The notes below the pieces were generated by a model that ran no database searches, was not told the DNA's origin, and saw only the letters and a program-made list of their open reading frames with translations. From Theobroma cacao (lineage: Eukaryota; Streptophyta; Magnoliopsida; Malvales; Malvaceae): a stretch of 64,000 bases of DNA. The stretch lies in the NCBI RefSeq assembly GCF_000208745.1, contig NC_030858.1, positions 24,675,392 through 24,739,391 of the forward strand. The letters run 5' to 3'. The translations under genes were made by a program, and so were the position numbers. Of the stretch, positions 45,943-59,600 are shown piece after piece (position 1 is the stretch's first letter; every line of letters starts with the position of its first letter).

Positions 45943-48387
45943 TCAAAGAAAATGAGAAGAAAGGTGACTATATAGTTGTGCAATGCAAAATTGAAGGAGT
46001 AGCTGAAGGAGAATAGCATATGCATTGATACAATGAAATGATCCATGAGGTGTTTTTACATGGTGACATACTTTTGTTGGCAATGGTTTTTTTTCTTCAT
46101 GATGCGTGCACCAATATTTGCTGGCGCAGAAGTGTAAGGCTGTTCCAAATTTCTTTGCATGAATTGTAAAACCATCCATTTGTACAGTCAATGTTAACAA
46201 TTGTGGCTTTCAACTTGAATTTGTTTTGCTGTAGTATGAATGCATCATCAATATATTTGTCAACAATGATATTTGTTAAAGAAATGTTTAATGGATTGGT
46301 TCTTTACTTGTATTGTGGTTGGGTCAGTTGCGAGTATCTCTACAATGTTTGCTTCTCTGGTTTAGCTGTTATCACCAAAAGATTGGTGGGGTTTGTATGT
46401 TGCGAACAATCTCCACACTAAATGGTTGATCCTCATGCCTATGATTTATAGATTAGTTTGCAGTTTTTATTTTTGGCATAGGATTGAAACTATTTTAAGC
46501 ATAGATATTACCTCTGTTTGAATGTTGCAGTTTCTTGAATGTCTAAGTCTACATGTATTTTTGTAATTGGGCATGATGCTAGGTAAATTGCATTTGAAAC
46601 ATTACGAAATTATAGTTATAGAGCGCAGGTTTTGCTTTGTGATGTCAAGCCAAAAATCATAATTGTATTCAAAGAATGCAGAATTACTTACATAATGAAT
46701 GAAAATAAAACAAAGTTGAAAGTATAGAATTTTGATAACCATTATGAATTCATATATTTTTTTCAATTAATAATAATTTTATAACTATCATTTATTTCGT
46801 TTGTCAAAATACAGATTTGACATGGCCAGTATTATTTATAAAGAATCATAACAAAATAATAGTAAATAAATTGATGAAAATTGTAAATTATGAAAGCCAT
46901 TATCATAGAGAAATAGTAAATTAAATGTCATGTACTTGTCATGCCAATGAAAAGATAATGAAGACATTGATTTAATGGTAATTATTGATGAAGGAACTAA
47001 AATTTAGATTTAATAAAGATATAAAGATTGGAATGCTGAAAATAAAAGAATTTACCATGTGAAAGATAAAATTCAAGGTAAGATGTGTATTTATGAAACT
47101 ACCATATTGATGCTAAAATATGATCACGTGGTAAAGATTTTTGTCTTATTAGTCCAAATATCATTTTTACATTGAGCTCTTGTATTTTCTATCCCCGAAA
47201 TGCACTAAAACAACTGTACCATATTTACTTATTCAAAATCATTTTATTTCAACATATTGACTATCTTGTAGAGCTATAGCACTCCTTTTATTAAATAAAA
47301 GCAATCTACGTTTTTCAGTGGACTTACTCTTGTATTTTTTGACCATTGGTGCAGCCAAGGTGAGAATGGGGTTTATTTTTTGATCTAGGAGCTCGATCCC
47401 CATATAAAACAACTTTTAAGTTGTTCCCACTGTCAATAAGAGATGTGAATGTTGATTTTGTTTAGTGTTCATGAAAAATAAATATGAATACAAACATATT
47501 GATTTATTGTTTTACCTGAGATCTTCAATGAAAAGGTTTCGTTTCTAAACGTCATTGATTCTATTAGCTAATCGAACCTTTTCAATAGTAGTCATGGATT
47601 TCGAAGCTCTAATGACATATAGTGGAGAGAAAGCAAGTAGGATCAACATTAATATTGTTAGATTCACATCATGAACAGTGTCATGGAGAGTAGGCATGAT
47701 GAATAAATGTTAAGGTTAAAACATATTTGAATTGTGTTCAACAACATGTATAATTTGGTGTGGTAGAAGTATTGTCAACGTAAATTGTTTGTGCGATAGT
47801 TTAGAAGACAAGTAAGATGGTAAGACCTATTAAGATAACATCATGACGAATCTTGTTGCCTAGTTATTCAAGTGTTGTAAAGACAAAGTAATGTGTTGAA
47901 TAAGGGGCCAAATCATCTTGAATTTCTTCAATCGAAGTATTACTTGTAAACATTATCATCAGCTTTGAGGGAATTGCATTGAAAGAGCTTTTTTTGTTGC
48001 TGACTTGAACCTTTTTCATTCGATAGAGGCAGTCGTGTTTTAGTTTAGATGCAAATAAATGCACGTCCAAGCTTCTAATCATATAGTGCATATCATTTTT
48101 CTGCATAATCAAAGGAAGTTAACATTAGTCGATGGCGAAGAAATCATGATTAAAGAGGAGTGGAAAAAAACTTATACTAATTGCGTATAGTCGAATTGTG
48201 GAAAGTATGTGTGAGTGATGTTTTTGCAACACAGAATTGTTTACCTGTACATCTGCGGCCAAAAAATCTAGGCTCAAGAGTGTATCTGGTCGAGATGGGT
48301 CAATTGATTCCCGTGTACGTACTATTCTGACTTCATTGAGGAGAAAGGTTGGAAAGGGCGGAGATCATGGAAGTATTGCTTAGCCAT
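45943..48387 (-). pseudogene. Helitron-associated RPA1-like gene
   Basis: An ATG at 48387 opens MAKQYFHDLRPFQPF. After a one-base slip the frame continues VRIVRTRESIDPSRPDTLLS and LDFLAADVQ to a donor GTAAAC (48249). The acceptor TTATGCAG precedes the next exon (48107-47864), which reads MIRSLDVHLFASKLKHDCLY and ends SIEEIQDDLAPYSTHYFVFT; this is the DUF223/RPA N-terminal OB-fold type. LGNKIRHDVIL follows after a stop. Near 46205-46080 a different frame reads ATIVNIDCTNGWFYNSCKEI, matching the RPA1 C-terminal OB domain with its WFYxSC element. Plant Helitrons often carry such single-strand-binding proteins beside RepHel. Stops and frameshifts show it is dead. Confidence 0.75.
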
Positions 48388-49244
48388 TGTTAATCTATGT
48401 GCAGTATTGATCAATACTGCAGCATATTATAAGTGCGACGCCAAAAAAAATTGATGCAAAAAGATACTGGTGTTAAAGTTGCTAATGTTTGGTCAAAACA
48501 AACACTAAGTGTAGGAAAGGCAATATACACAAAACGAAGGGAACATTGCAGGGGGTTAGTTTAAATAGGTAATGCGCATAAAATACATAGTAAAAAAGAG
48601 TGAAAATCTCAGTGAGTTAATTAGTAGTAATATAGCTCATGGTACATATAATGATCACAGCAACAATATATCAATGTAAAATGATTGATCATACGTCAAA
48701 TACACATAATGGAATTTATAAGAATGATGGTGAATGATGAATAACAAATTATTAAGAATAGTAAAGAATTATTTACATAAGTATTTATTATATCACTAAC
48801 ATAGGAAATTTATAATACTATAAATTCTTTTCTTTTAACAGAAGAATAATATCATAAGTTTTGAATGTCATTCACAAATTAAGCCTTAATCCCATAATTA
48901 TTTGAGCCAAGACCTAACTGTCATATCTATCAAGCACATCGAAAGTCATAGCCTTATCAACAGTGGAGGTGCTAATCATTTCAGTAAAATAAATTAGAGA
49001 AAGTTTTTTAAAAAATTGAGTGTATTATTTGTCTAAGAATAAGGTGTTGTTCTTAACAAACAGCAAAATGAAAGTTGTCAACAATCAAATTTCTTATGAG
49101 TTGGAGACATTGAGAAGTAGAAGGTAGATAAGAGAAATGGTAAGAAACAGCCAAATTAAATGTTTAGTCACATGTGAAATATACATAAGAGAATATAACA
49201 TAATTATAGTGAAATTTGTTGAGCATAGAATTGCATGCCTGAAA

Positions 49245-52200
49245 CTATTTTGTGCGTAAGTGATGTATCACAAAATTTAGATCTCTAAAAAGTGTAAAAC
49301 AAAAACAGATATATAATTGTAAAAGAAGAAAATATAAATTTGTATGTAGGTTATCAAATATCTCCTTGTAAACTATGTTTTTCATTTTATTAGTCGATCG
49401 GCCATCATTATCTATGACTGAGATTATTAATTCATTACAAGATGTGACCCTTAAGAGAGCTACATATAATTGATCGTGGGTGAAAACAGGTTTTGGCAAG
49501 TATGAACCAACATTTTCAAGTGTTTATCCTTGGCTTTTGTTCATGGTCATATCATAGCATGACCTAATGGGAAATTATTTTTTTATTAAAAACATAAGGC
49601 CATTTGCGATGTTTGGTTGTCAAAACAATTTGTGGTATTTAAAAACTTTAGTTTCTGCTTACACGCCATAGATGATTTTTTCGTCTATAATATTAAGAGC
49701 TAATTATGCAATTATAAGCCTGATACCATTACATAAACCAAAATTCTGGTTGATATTCTTAAACAACATGATCACACAACCTACTTTAAAATGTAGTGCA
49801 TGATTTGGTAAATAGGGTAATTTGAGTGTATTTAGGAATTCTGTTAGATAAAGTAATTGATGGTCTAATATTTGGTCTGTTGCTTGTGAAATATTGTCGA
49901 TGCTAAAGTATGTTTTTATGGGTCCTGATATCAAATCAAGTGTATACGCATTAATTATATCAATTGTTTTGTTTTAAGGTCCGATGATAGCTTTTTCCTA
50001 AGGTATGTTGGATCTGCATGGTATTTATCCAAATTGTCATAAACAACTGTGATTATATCTTTTATGGGATCGACCTTCATTGAGACTAATACATCATTTA
50101 GCAGTGCGATCCAATTTACATTATCTTCATTTTTAATGGTCAATGATACTCAATTTCCGTCACCAATATTTAATAACCATTGTACAAATGTTTAGATCTC
50201 TTTTGTTGATTTATCATCAAGTTCAGGACGCATTAGTCTCATATCAGTTTTCAAATGAAAGACCTTGAACTTGTCCTATAATGTTGATCGATTTATTATA
50301 GCATTGATAATATCAGCTTGTAATCTAAATTCAACAACAGGTAAAATTTATCAAAAATCTCCCTTAAATAAAACTGTTTTCCCTCCAAAAGGTTTCTCAA
50401 AGTCTTGAACAAATTCATGATCTACGACATCCCTCAAAGTTTTGTCTAAATCCTTAAAGCAATGTCTATGAACCAGTGGTGCTTCATCCCATACTATTAA
50501 ACTACTTGCTTGGACTAATCTAGTGAGCTGTGTTCCCTTTGTTATTTGACATGTAAAGCATTCATTTATAGTAAAAGGTATTTTAAATCTTGAATGAGTT
50601 GTTCTACCAGTTAGTAGTAGTAAGGAAGCGATATAAGAGGATGCTATAAAAAGTACTATTTTTCTTATTGATCGTATCCCTGATGTGATAGCATTCCATA
50701 AATAAGTTTTGCATACACCTCCATGTCCATAAACAAAGGTCATCTGTCCGTCATTATTGTTAATAAATTGTCTCACACATTGATAAATTTCTATCTGCTC
50801 ATGATTTAGGTTTGAAACTAATTGCAAGTGAAGTTGTTGGATATACACTAAATTGTAATTCATTTCTTTATGTATCAATCTATTTTTTCCTAAATGGTTA
50901 TCAACATGATTTAGCATAGGTAAGGTATATTCTGATAATGAGCTACAATTTTTATTGAATAGATCTTCTAAAGAAATCAAAACATAATTTTTCAGATGAT
51001 TTTTGGGAATTATGTATTCTAGAGCTTTAAATGCATGCTTTAGCCTAAACTTAATATCCTCTAAAAATAGATGCCAATTATTTTCCCAAAGTGTTATTAG
51101 ATTCGCTACTTGACAAAACATGATAATAGTCACAAATAATAGTTGTAACTAGTAGCTTGAAGCCCACTGCGAAAGCCTGAGTTAATGCTTCACTCCATTC
51201 TTGATCATTTCTTAGCAGTCCTAGTGCCTAACATGTTACTTGATAAGTAGGATGGAAAACTTAATGAAAAGAATCATTTCGGCTGTGCTACAGTTTTGAG
51301 CCAATTAAATAAAACAACAACTATGTTTTATATAAAACACAATTTTTTTTAATTATTAAATGCTTCAATCTTTTAATACACTAATATACTTTTCTTTCCT
51401 CTACAATACTCAACCATTTGTACCATTGAATTCTAAAAACAAGGTTGCCACATGTACATATCCTCCTTTGGTTAGATGTCCATCATAAATGCTTATATTT
51501 TAAAGATATTGATACAAGTATATCAAGTGAGCTACCAGACAAACATGTAGATCCAATACGATACCAAGCGATTGCAAATTTTATGATCCATGGACCATAC
51601 GACCCATTACGACCTAAATCTCCATGCATGAGTAAAGGACATTAGTCCAAATATTACCCAAAAGAATTTCAAGCCAAAACTGAAATAAATGAATATGGAT
51701 ACCTAGTATACATAAGAAGAAATGCACCACATAATATAGTAATGAAAAACGGAATCGAATTAGACAATAGAGATGTTGTTCCACACAATGTTGATCTGGT
51801 TGTCAAATATCAAGCATACATAAATGTTGAAATTTGTAGTTGATTTAGAACCATCAAATACCCATTCAAGTACATAAATAAATGGCTAGATAGGGCAAGG
51901 ATTGGTTTACAGAACATTAACTCACATCTTGATCAAAGTCAAGAAAATCGATCTATTGAGATCGATGAAATCAAAACATATTTAGACTGTAGGTATTTAT
52001 CAGAGTACGAGGCATATTGGAGATTATTTAGTTTTCCTATACACCACAAAGAGCTAACCATTCAAAGATTATTTGTTAATTTACCAAATGAAAAAAGTGT
52101 TTTTTTCCATGATAACTCAAATTTGTCTAGCATTTTACATAAGTCAGATATTAACAAGACTACCTTCACTAAATGGATGGTTAGTAACCAACTCAACTAG

Positions 52201-53651
52201 TCTGGTGGGCAATTACTTTTATCTAGACTTTCCCACAGAATATGTTTGGCATAAACAAGAAATGAAATGGAAGAGAAGAAAACAAGAATGATCTATTGGT
52301 AGGATCAATTATATACATCCAATAGTTGAGGAATTATACTTTTTGCAGATGTTATTAAATGTTGTTAGAGGAGCAACTACATATGAAAAAATATTAAAAC
52401 TATAGATAGTGTTATTTAAGTATTGGAGCTTAAGTTTAACAAATCTTGAAGTTATATTTGGCCTGTCTTTTGATTTTTTATGTGGTATCAAACTTAATGT
52501 TGCTTCAATTTTTTTCCATCGATCATTGCTTATAAATGTGATAAAAAAGTCTTGACAACCATAATATTTGCAAATGGAGATGGCATCTTGATAATTTTGC
52601 AGTAAGTATCTAGGGTTACTAGTCAAGCTTGAGGGTAGTACTATTCGCTTGCCAACATTGTTTGCATCATTAGCACCACTTTTGAAAGCATGTTTTAAAC
52701 CTTTATACAATTCAAATCTTAAATTTTTTTGATTGTTTCTTATAAAAAGTAGCCTTTCTTTTTCTATAGTTGCAAATGCATCAACAACTAATTGTTGGAA
52801 AGTTTGGACCCTCTTAATAATGTGTTTTGTAAAACCATTTATTGTTGGATTATGTAAGCATAATATTCTCACATTGTTACATAATTTTTTTTTTGGTTTT
52901 CTCTTGTCGGTGAACAAACTAAATTTATCTCAAGTGTATATCTATTTTTACTATAATGGAAAAGAAGAAGATATTACATAACCATAAAAGAAAGATGAAG
53001 CTCGTTTATATGTTTTAGACCTTTAGTAACATGGTTAACTATTATGTCTTGATGGCCATCATTTTCTCCTATATCTCACATTATTAGGCCAACAATTTCA
53101 GAGGTTGTTGGTGGAGTGTAGTTTGGCTCTAAATTACTATGAAACCTTATAAGCCTTAATTGAAGGGGGGCAAAATTTGTTGATCTAAATGTATCTTTGA
53201 TTAATCTAAAACCTTTAACAATTTGATTATTCTCATCAAGCATGTTCATCAAACCTTCCATAATTGATCTATCAGGAAAGGTGTCATTTTGTTCATGAAA
53301 ATTTTTTATTCTATTTAAGATTTCATTATCTATGTCATTAGATTTACCATTAATGTCTGTGTTACCGAGCATTGCTGATCTAGCAATATGATGCAAAGAA
53401 ACATAATTGAGATGATTCCGATTCAAGTTTGCACGATGGCTTGTAAGAACATTGTCTAAATTGTGGCTAGAGCTTGCTAGAGGAAAAAAATTAAAATTGG
53501 ATTTTGTTTCTCTACAAATAGCATTTATTGCACTAGGTATCAAGGAAGCAGTAACAGGTTTAACCAGAATAATTTCCAATTCTCCTTCAACAGTAATAGT
53601 AGAGTGAACTGTCACATGCCTTTTGATAGGTAGTTCAATAAAATTGGACAC
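49245..53651 (-). pseudogene. Helitron RepHel transposase, internally inverted
   Basis: The gene reads on the minus strand from about 53651: a region ending PTTSEIVGLIM (53076), GDIGENDGHQDIIV and INELHLSFM across 53075-52970, then the Helitron_like_N domain (52917-52420; FQQLVVDAFATIEKERLLFI, GKRIVLPSSLT, NYQDAISICKYYG). From 52405 down to about 51400 the continuation is on the plus strand. Minus-strand coding resumes at about 51255 (ALGLLRNDQEW), followed by the PIF1-type helicase: Walker A YGHGGVCKTYLW (G-to-C relative to GGVGKT), Walker B LIVWDEAP, and the C-terminal PKPVFTHDQLYVALLRVTS at 49499-49430. Stops and frameshifts are frequent. RepHel proteins combine a rolling-circle nuclease and a 5'-3' helicase. 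Confidence 0.88.
51400..52410 (+). pseudogene. Inverted central segment of RepHel
   Basis: The plus strand encodes, in order: TIEF-stop-KQG, PHVHILLWLDVHHK, DIDTSISSELPDKHVDPIRY, FMIHGPYDPLRP, then CSxYYPKEFQAKTEINEYGY-like residues, NAPHNIV, VVPHNVDLVVKYQAYINVE, IKYPFKYINKWLDRARIG, DEIKTYLDCRYLSEYEAYWR, FSFPIHHKELTIQRLFVNLP, FTKWMVSN, FPTEYVWHKQ, and IGRINYIHPIVEELYFLQML. This is the stretch of RepHel that belongs exactly between the two flanking minus-strand parts. The minus-strand frame after about 52415 is its antisense, so the change of strand is real and not two overlapping genes. Confidence 0.88.
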
Positions 53652-53860
53652 ACATATATGTTGTTGAATATGGGTGTTTGAGTTTTAGCAATTGGTTGGT
53701 AGCATGTTTCTTTTTCTTTGTTGACATTGATTATCATTTGTATGTTCGGATTGTGTTTTTGTTTTCTTTGTTGTTTGATGTAATTAGGCAATGTTTAGTA
53801 AACTTGCTATATTTAGCAATTCTCTTAATTTTCAAGGTTTTCATTCTTTTAAGTCTATTT
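53652..53860. other. Helitron 5' flank of RepHel
   Basis: About 210 bp between the upstream end of the readable RepHel frame and the copia LTR. No domain is recognised; it may be an intron or N-terminal coding sequence of the Helitron gene, truncated by the copia insertion. Confidence 0.35.
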
Positions 53861-54977
53861 TGTTGGTCCTAAATAAATGTGCTAGAGGGGGGGTGAATAG
53901 TACTTTTTGGCTCTTACTAAACTTGATTTCGAATTGGGGGCAAATTGATGAGAACTTTAATGCAAGATGAAGGACTGATTTAAGAAAGAACGAATATGAA
54001 AAATAAAACAGAGGAGACAATACATAAAGATTTATAGTGGTTCGATCAAAGATCTACATCCACTACCTTGATTGTTCAACCAAGGATTTACCAAACCAAA
54101 TGACTATAAATGATGGAATTCCCAAGCTCCCACCAAGCTTTTACAATGGCTTTTCACAGGCTCAGCAATAACCTTTAACAATGGTTTTTTTTTAGATCAA
54201 TCAAAACCCAAAACTAACTTTTTCTAGGCCGAGTTAGAACCTATACACCCAATCAAGCTAACCCAAGCTTGATCAATCTCCTTAGAGTGACTCGCACACT
54301 CTAAGTAATCAAGGAGAATAGAAATAAAGATGTACTTATGATCACTAACCTGATTTGAATGGTACAAGATGAAGTGCTTAACTCTATTACAAGGATAAGA
54401 GTGAAGTGCAGAAAGTATGCAGAGAGTTTTTGCTATTTTTGAGTTCTTTTTGATCTTGGAAGCATCTAATCTTGTTCTTAGCTGTTAGGAGTGCCTTATA
54501 TACTTGAAAAACCAACTCTAATGGATGTTTGATAATTTTTGACAATCGGGAAACAGTTTGGAGTCAATTCTAGCCATTAATCTGTCTTCTAGTATTCAAA
54601 TTCAAATATTCAAATAGAATGCTCTTAGTTGACTAATTATGCTTCTTAGTCAATTAAGTCACCTTTGTCTCTAAACCCAGTTTCTGGTAGTAAGCTCTTA
54701 GTTGACTAACCATGCTTCTTGGTCCACTAAGTCTTTTTTGTTTCTAGATCAGCCAACTTCATTTGAATTTTAGTTGACTATCTCCCTTCTTTATTTGACT
54801 ACGAGGCTTTTTTTTTATGGCTTATTTGTAGCTCCTTATTCTTATGAGTTTTGATATTTGCTTTTTAATGATTAATTCATTTTTGACATACATTTTTATC
54901 TTGCACTCTCAAGTAGTATGGTTAGACATAAATAAGTGGTAATGTTTTATTATCATCAAAAACTAATAGAGTCAACA
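53861..54977 (-). repeat. 3' LTR of the right-hand copia element (1117 bp)
   Basis: Bounded TGTTGGTCCT...GAGTCAACA in plus coordinates and homologous along its length to 2772-3892. The adjacent sequence at 54978-54993 is ATCTCCCCTTTTTTGA, a polypurine tract on the minus strand, which makes this the 3' LTR. Confidence 0.9.
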
Positions 54978-55573
54978 ATCTCCCCTTTTTTGATAATGAC
55001 AAAACATTCCTTGATTAACAACATAGTGTCTATTAGTTTCTTTTTGTTCTGCACAAAATGAGGATTTTCTCCCCCTAAGTGTGTCCTCCCCCTTAGAGTA
55101 TGCATGATTTTATTGTTCATTTTAGCAAGTTCTTATCTATCTCTTAAAGAAAATGACAGGTATAGATTCAACCATTTGACAAAATATTTTTATACAGCCT
55201 TACAAAACAATCAGTTATAGGTGACAGAAATATCATTCATTGTCATCAACATATTTTCAACAAATCATATCCATTCCAAAAATAAATGCCATTAACTATC
55301 CAACAGAAATAACATATATCATAAAAGCATAAGCAGCATCCATTTTCATTTTAAAAACAGTTTCAGTTCACAATTCAACAAAACAACTATAAAAATAAGT
55401 TATCAACATCCAATTTTCAACCATCAACGCATAAATAACATAAACAGCCTAATATCGTTAGAGTCAGGTTTAGATTCCTAAATTACCCCTAAATCACTTC
55501 TACGTTCTCCCTAAAATTTTATTACTTTCTATCTCCCTTAAGCTTTCTATCATATTTCTCCCCTGTTTTGTCA
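54978..55573 (-). other. PPT and 3' untranslated region of copia element
   Basis: The polypurine tract at 54978-54993 starts this region. A second pyrimidine-rich stretch, TTCTCCCCCTAAGTGTGTCCTCCCCC, split here by position as 55068-55095, may be an extra PPT-like signal as reported for Sireviruses. No coding sequence is present. Confidence 0.6.
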
Positions 55574-56621
55574 TCAACAAAAAAAACAGGGGTGGTCAAC
55601 TGGTTTGAAAAGAGTTAGAGGTGGTAGACTCATCAGTGCCAAAATGGACATTGAGGGGTTCAAGAGATGGCACGGGTGATGATCTTTTTGGTGAGGAGTC
55701 AAGGGAGGATCTATCTGAAATTTGGAGTGGATCTTGAGCAGAAACTTGATTGAGGGTTTAGCTTTCTCAACTATTCTTGAAGACTTTCTTCTCTTAAGGA
55801 ATTTTGTCTTTGTTGCCATGGTCTTCCTACCTTTACCAGTAGGTTTGGATTTAGCTTTGATGGAAGTAGTTGTTTGCCTTAGTTCTATATCAGTAGATCC
55901 ACTTTCTTTGGCAATGTGAACTGACTCAAGAGAAGACTTTGTAGATGCTGACTTCTGAGCTTTATTCTTTGCTGCTTCTCTTTCTGCTTGTTCTTCTCTG
56001 ACCATTTGGTGAAAGACATCCATTATTGAAACTTCCTCAGAGTTAAGAGGAGATGGTTTTTCTAGTTGTGGTTCATCATGTGGTGGAGAGTTGTCATTAA
56101 AGCATCCAAGTACTTTAGTGTCTTCATTGGATTCCTCTTCATTTTAAGGCTCAAGAATGGGAGATTTCCTTGCTGGAACAAATTGTTGTTCATCACCTTC
56201 AGCTTGGAGGATAGCAGTTTCAACAGCTTGTTCTGCTAGTGCTGGACTTAGTGTTGTAGAAATGTCTTCAGTTGCAAGACCAAAAGGTAATTTTCCTTTT
56301 TCTTTCATCACATTTTCTAGCTCTTCCAACTTATCTTCAATTTTTTGTATCCTTGTAGACTGGCCAGGGAGTTTCCCATTAATTCTCATTAGCAAATTCA
56401 GAATCATTTCATTCAAAATTTGGGAGGAAGTTGTCTGAGCAGGGATGGAATGTTCATCCCTTGGAGTAATCTTAGGGGTCTTGACAAACTTTTCTCCTTC
56501 TAGTTTGTACCCCATCTTTGGCAAACTTCCTAAATAGATTACCTAGTCCCTACTTTTCGCTTGGTCTAGTTCATATCTTGAACTCCATATGCCCTTTTTT
56601 CTTAATTAGAGAGGTAATTAT

Positions 56622-59600
56622 TATAATACCTCGTACTTTGATATGGTAACTAATAAAGCTTATTGGATGCCAATTGAGGTTAATTATAATGTTTAGAAAT
56701 GATGAAAGATGAAAGGAATAGTTTGGGATAAAAAATTTTGCACACACGAGGAAATAATAATAAAATAATGATATTTTTATCGAAAAAGAATTTGCAAGAT
56801 AAAAAGTAATTCGGAAGTCAATTGAGGCATAATAAGGTATTTTGGGTACCAAGGTGACAAGAGGAGACAAGAGGAAATTTTTAGAATAAAATAATATTTT
56901 ATTAATAAATAATATTAAAATATTAATATTTTATTCAGTGTCAAAATTTTTCATGAAAAAGGAGTATATGGTCAATTTAAGTGGGGGAGAAGAAGAATGA
57001 GAGGATTTTGGAGAAAAATGACGTTAATGGGGCCACGTGTCTTTATTAAGTAAAGATAACGTGGGCAAATAAATATTTTAAATATTATGGGGATATTGTG
57101 TTAGAGTACAAACTTCATACTTTGTTTGTGCATGTGTAGAAGAAGGTAATAGAATGAAATTAGAGTTAATGAGTGTTGAGAGGACTAACTAAAATGGAAG
57201 GAAACAAAAAAGGGCAAAACAGTAATTTTATGTGAAGTTTGGTCAAAGCTTCCAAAAGGAATCTTTGACTCTGATTTTTTTAGGCCAAGACCGACCTTAT
57301 CCTTTCCCCAGCAGATTTTTCTTCTTCTTCATCCATGTTCCATGCCATTCTTGAAGCTTCCGTGCCATTTTCTCTTTATTCACCATGAAATCAAGTTTCT
57401 TCACTTTCCTTTCCATGTTTTCTTTGCCTTTCTTCTCCAAACTTCTTGAACATTAAATTTATAGCCTTTAACCCCAATTTTCAGCACACCAAAACCCTAG
57501 GAGAAGAAGAAAGAAAAAGAGAGAAAGGAAGAAAAAGCTTGGTTTTGGTGATTCAAGCAAAGAACGATAAGACTTCTTGTTTTTGGCTTGAGTAGTCTTT
57601 GAAAATGAGTTAGTGACTTAGAGAAATGTCTTGTGGCAGCAAAGATTGGCTTGATTCGAGAAAAATTGGTAACATGTAAGCCAATAAACCCATGGGTACA
57701 TGAAGGACTGAAAGTGGAAAAGGAAAACGGTAAGCTTAGCACTATGTTTTAAAGCCTACGGTTAGTTGAATATTATGAGGAATTATAGTTGTTGCAAGGA
57801 TTTATTTGCCTAAGCTAGTTGAAAACTATTAAGATTGTATGGCATGTTGTTTGAAAGAAATGAAAAAGGAATATTGTGGATGGAGGATTGAGAAACAAAG
57901 TATTGAAAGTTAGATAGATAACAATGCATGTAAACTAGGAAATAATTGAGTGAAAGTGAGAATAATTGTTGCTGCCATATATGTGGATTATGTGTGGAAA
58001 TACAAGATGGATTTGGGCGAAAATTATTTAGAAAGGTTGAAGTAGGCATGTGACATCATAAATAAGTTATCGGTGATATAATCTAAGGAAGTTCGTAAGC
58101 AATGGATGTAAGTAATTTTGGTAAAAATGTATTAAGATGTGAGTTAATTGAAGATGGTTTCATGATAGGATGAAAATATAAATTTGAGTAACGATTAATT
58201 GATTGAAGTGCTGCCCGTATACGTTTGTAATTAAATATATTGAGTTCGTATTATTGCTAGGAAGTGCAAAGATAAAGTTAGAGAACTGTGGTGGCATGCT
58301 GGAGTAAATAACGAGCGACCAGCCAATGAAAATAGTTAGAGACACCTCCGAACAAATAGCGACTTAAAATCTCATTGTTGCCAAGTGAGTGAACTTGCAT
58401 TAAAATGTCTTGGGATATACACGTTTATGTTTGATTGAATCCTTTAAAACGTTTTATTGGTTTTTCTTCAAAAACTTGCACAGGAACAAGCCCTTATAAA
58501 ATGTTTTTACGTTATGAAATAGATAGTGTGATGAATTCATATGTTTCTGTATAATGATATGTATATATACTATGTCATAAATGGTACCATTGTGTGACAA
58601 ATGCAACTGTGCATGTGTGGAGTGGGTAGTGCACATGCCGGTAATGATGCTGTCGTGATAATTACAACCGTGCATGTGCCAAGTGGGTAGTGCACATGCC
58701 GGTAATGATGCTATCGTGATAATTATAATCGTGCATGTGCGAAGTGGGCAGTGCACATGCCGGTAATGATGATGTCGTGATAATTACAACCGTGCATGTG
58801 CGGAGTGGCAGTGCACATGCCGGTAATGATTCTGTTATGATAATTACAATCGTGCATGTGCGGAGTGGGCAGAGCACATGCCGGTGATGATGTACATGAC
58901 CTGGATGAGGTGTGGTGGTATATTAATTGATGTATGCTTAAGTATATGTATATGCAATAGAAAGATTATGATTATAATATGTGATTATATGGCATGATAA
59001 ATCTTGAAAATTTCCCATTTACATGTGCATTGATTTTATTGCAACAAGAACATTTTGTTTATACTGCCTTGCTTGGTTGATTGTTGGAAATTTCCTCTCT
59101 TTTCGATTTCTTGCTAAATATGGTTCCTTCATTATGAAATGATTTAATAACCCAGGGTTAATGGAAAGATTTTAATAAGAACTTGAACTAGGTTGCATTG
59201 TTTTCGAATGTAAGTGCATCATGATTTCTAAATCATTCCTTGTAATTGCTTGTTCCCTTCCTATGTTCACTCACTGAGTTTATACTCACGTTTTTAACTT
59301 CATGTTTTCAAATTCAGGGGTGGTTGAGACGTAGATTGAGGTGTTCGCATACTCCCATCTTTTGGGCAGGTACTTTGACATTGAGTAGTCATATCTCCTA
59401 TCCAGAGTCACTCCGCTGACGGTCAAGGTCTAATCATGTGTATATGAATACTTGGTGTGAAATATTAAGAATCATTTGTTACTCTATCTATAAATATATA
59501 GGTGGATAATGCCATTATGAATGTATGATTGAGTTTTATGAATTATTTTTAAAGGAACAGTATTTGAATATTTCAAATTTTGGATTCTAAACAAATAGGG

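Noticed and set aside
52309..52415. C-terminal part of the 202-codon minus-strand Helitron frame
   Set aside because: It is the antisense of the inverted plus-strand segment (IGRINYIHPIVEELYFLQML), so it is not true protein sequence.
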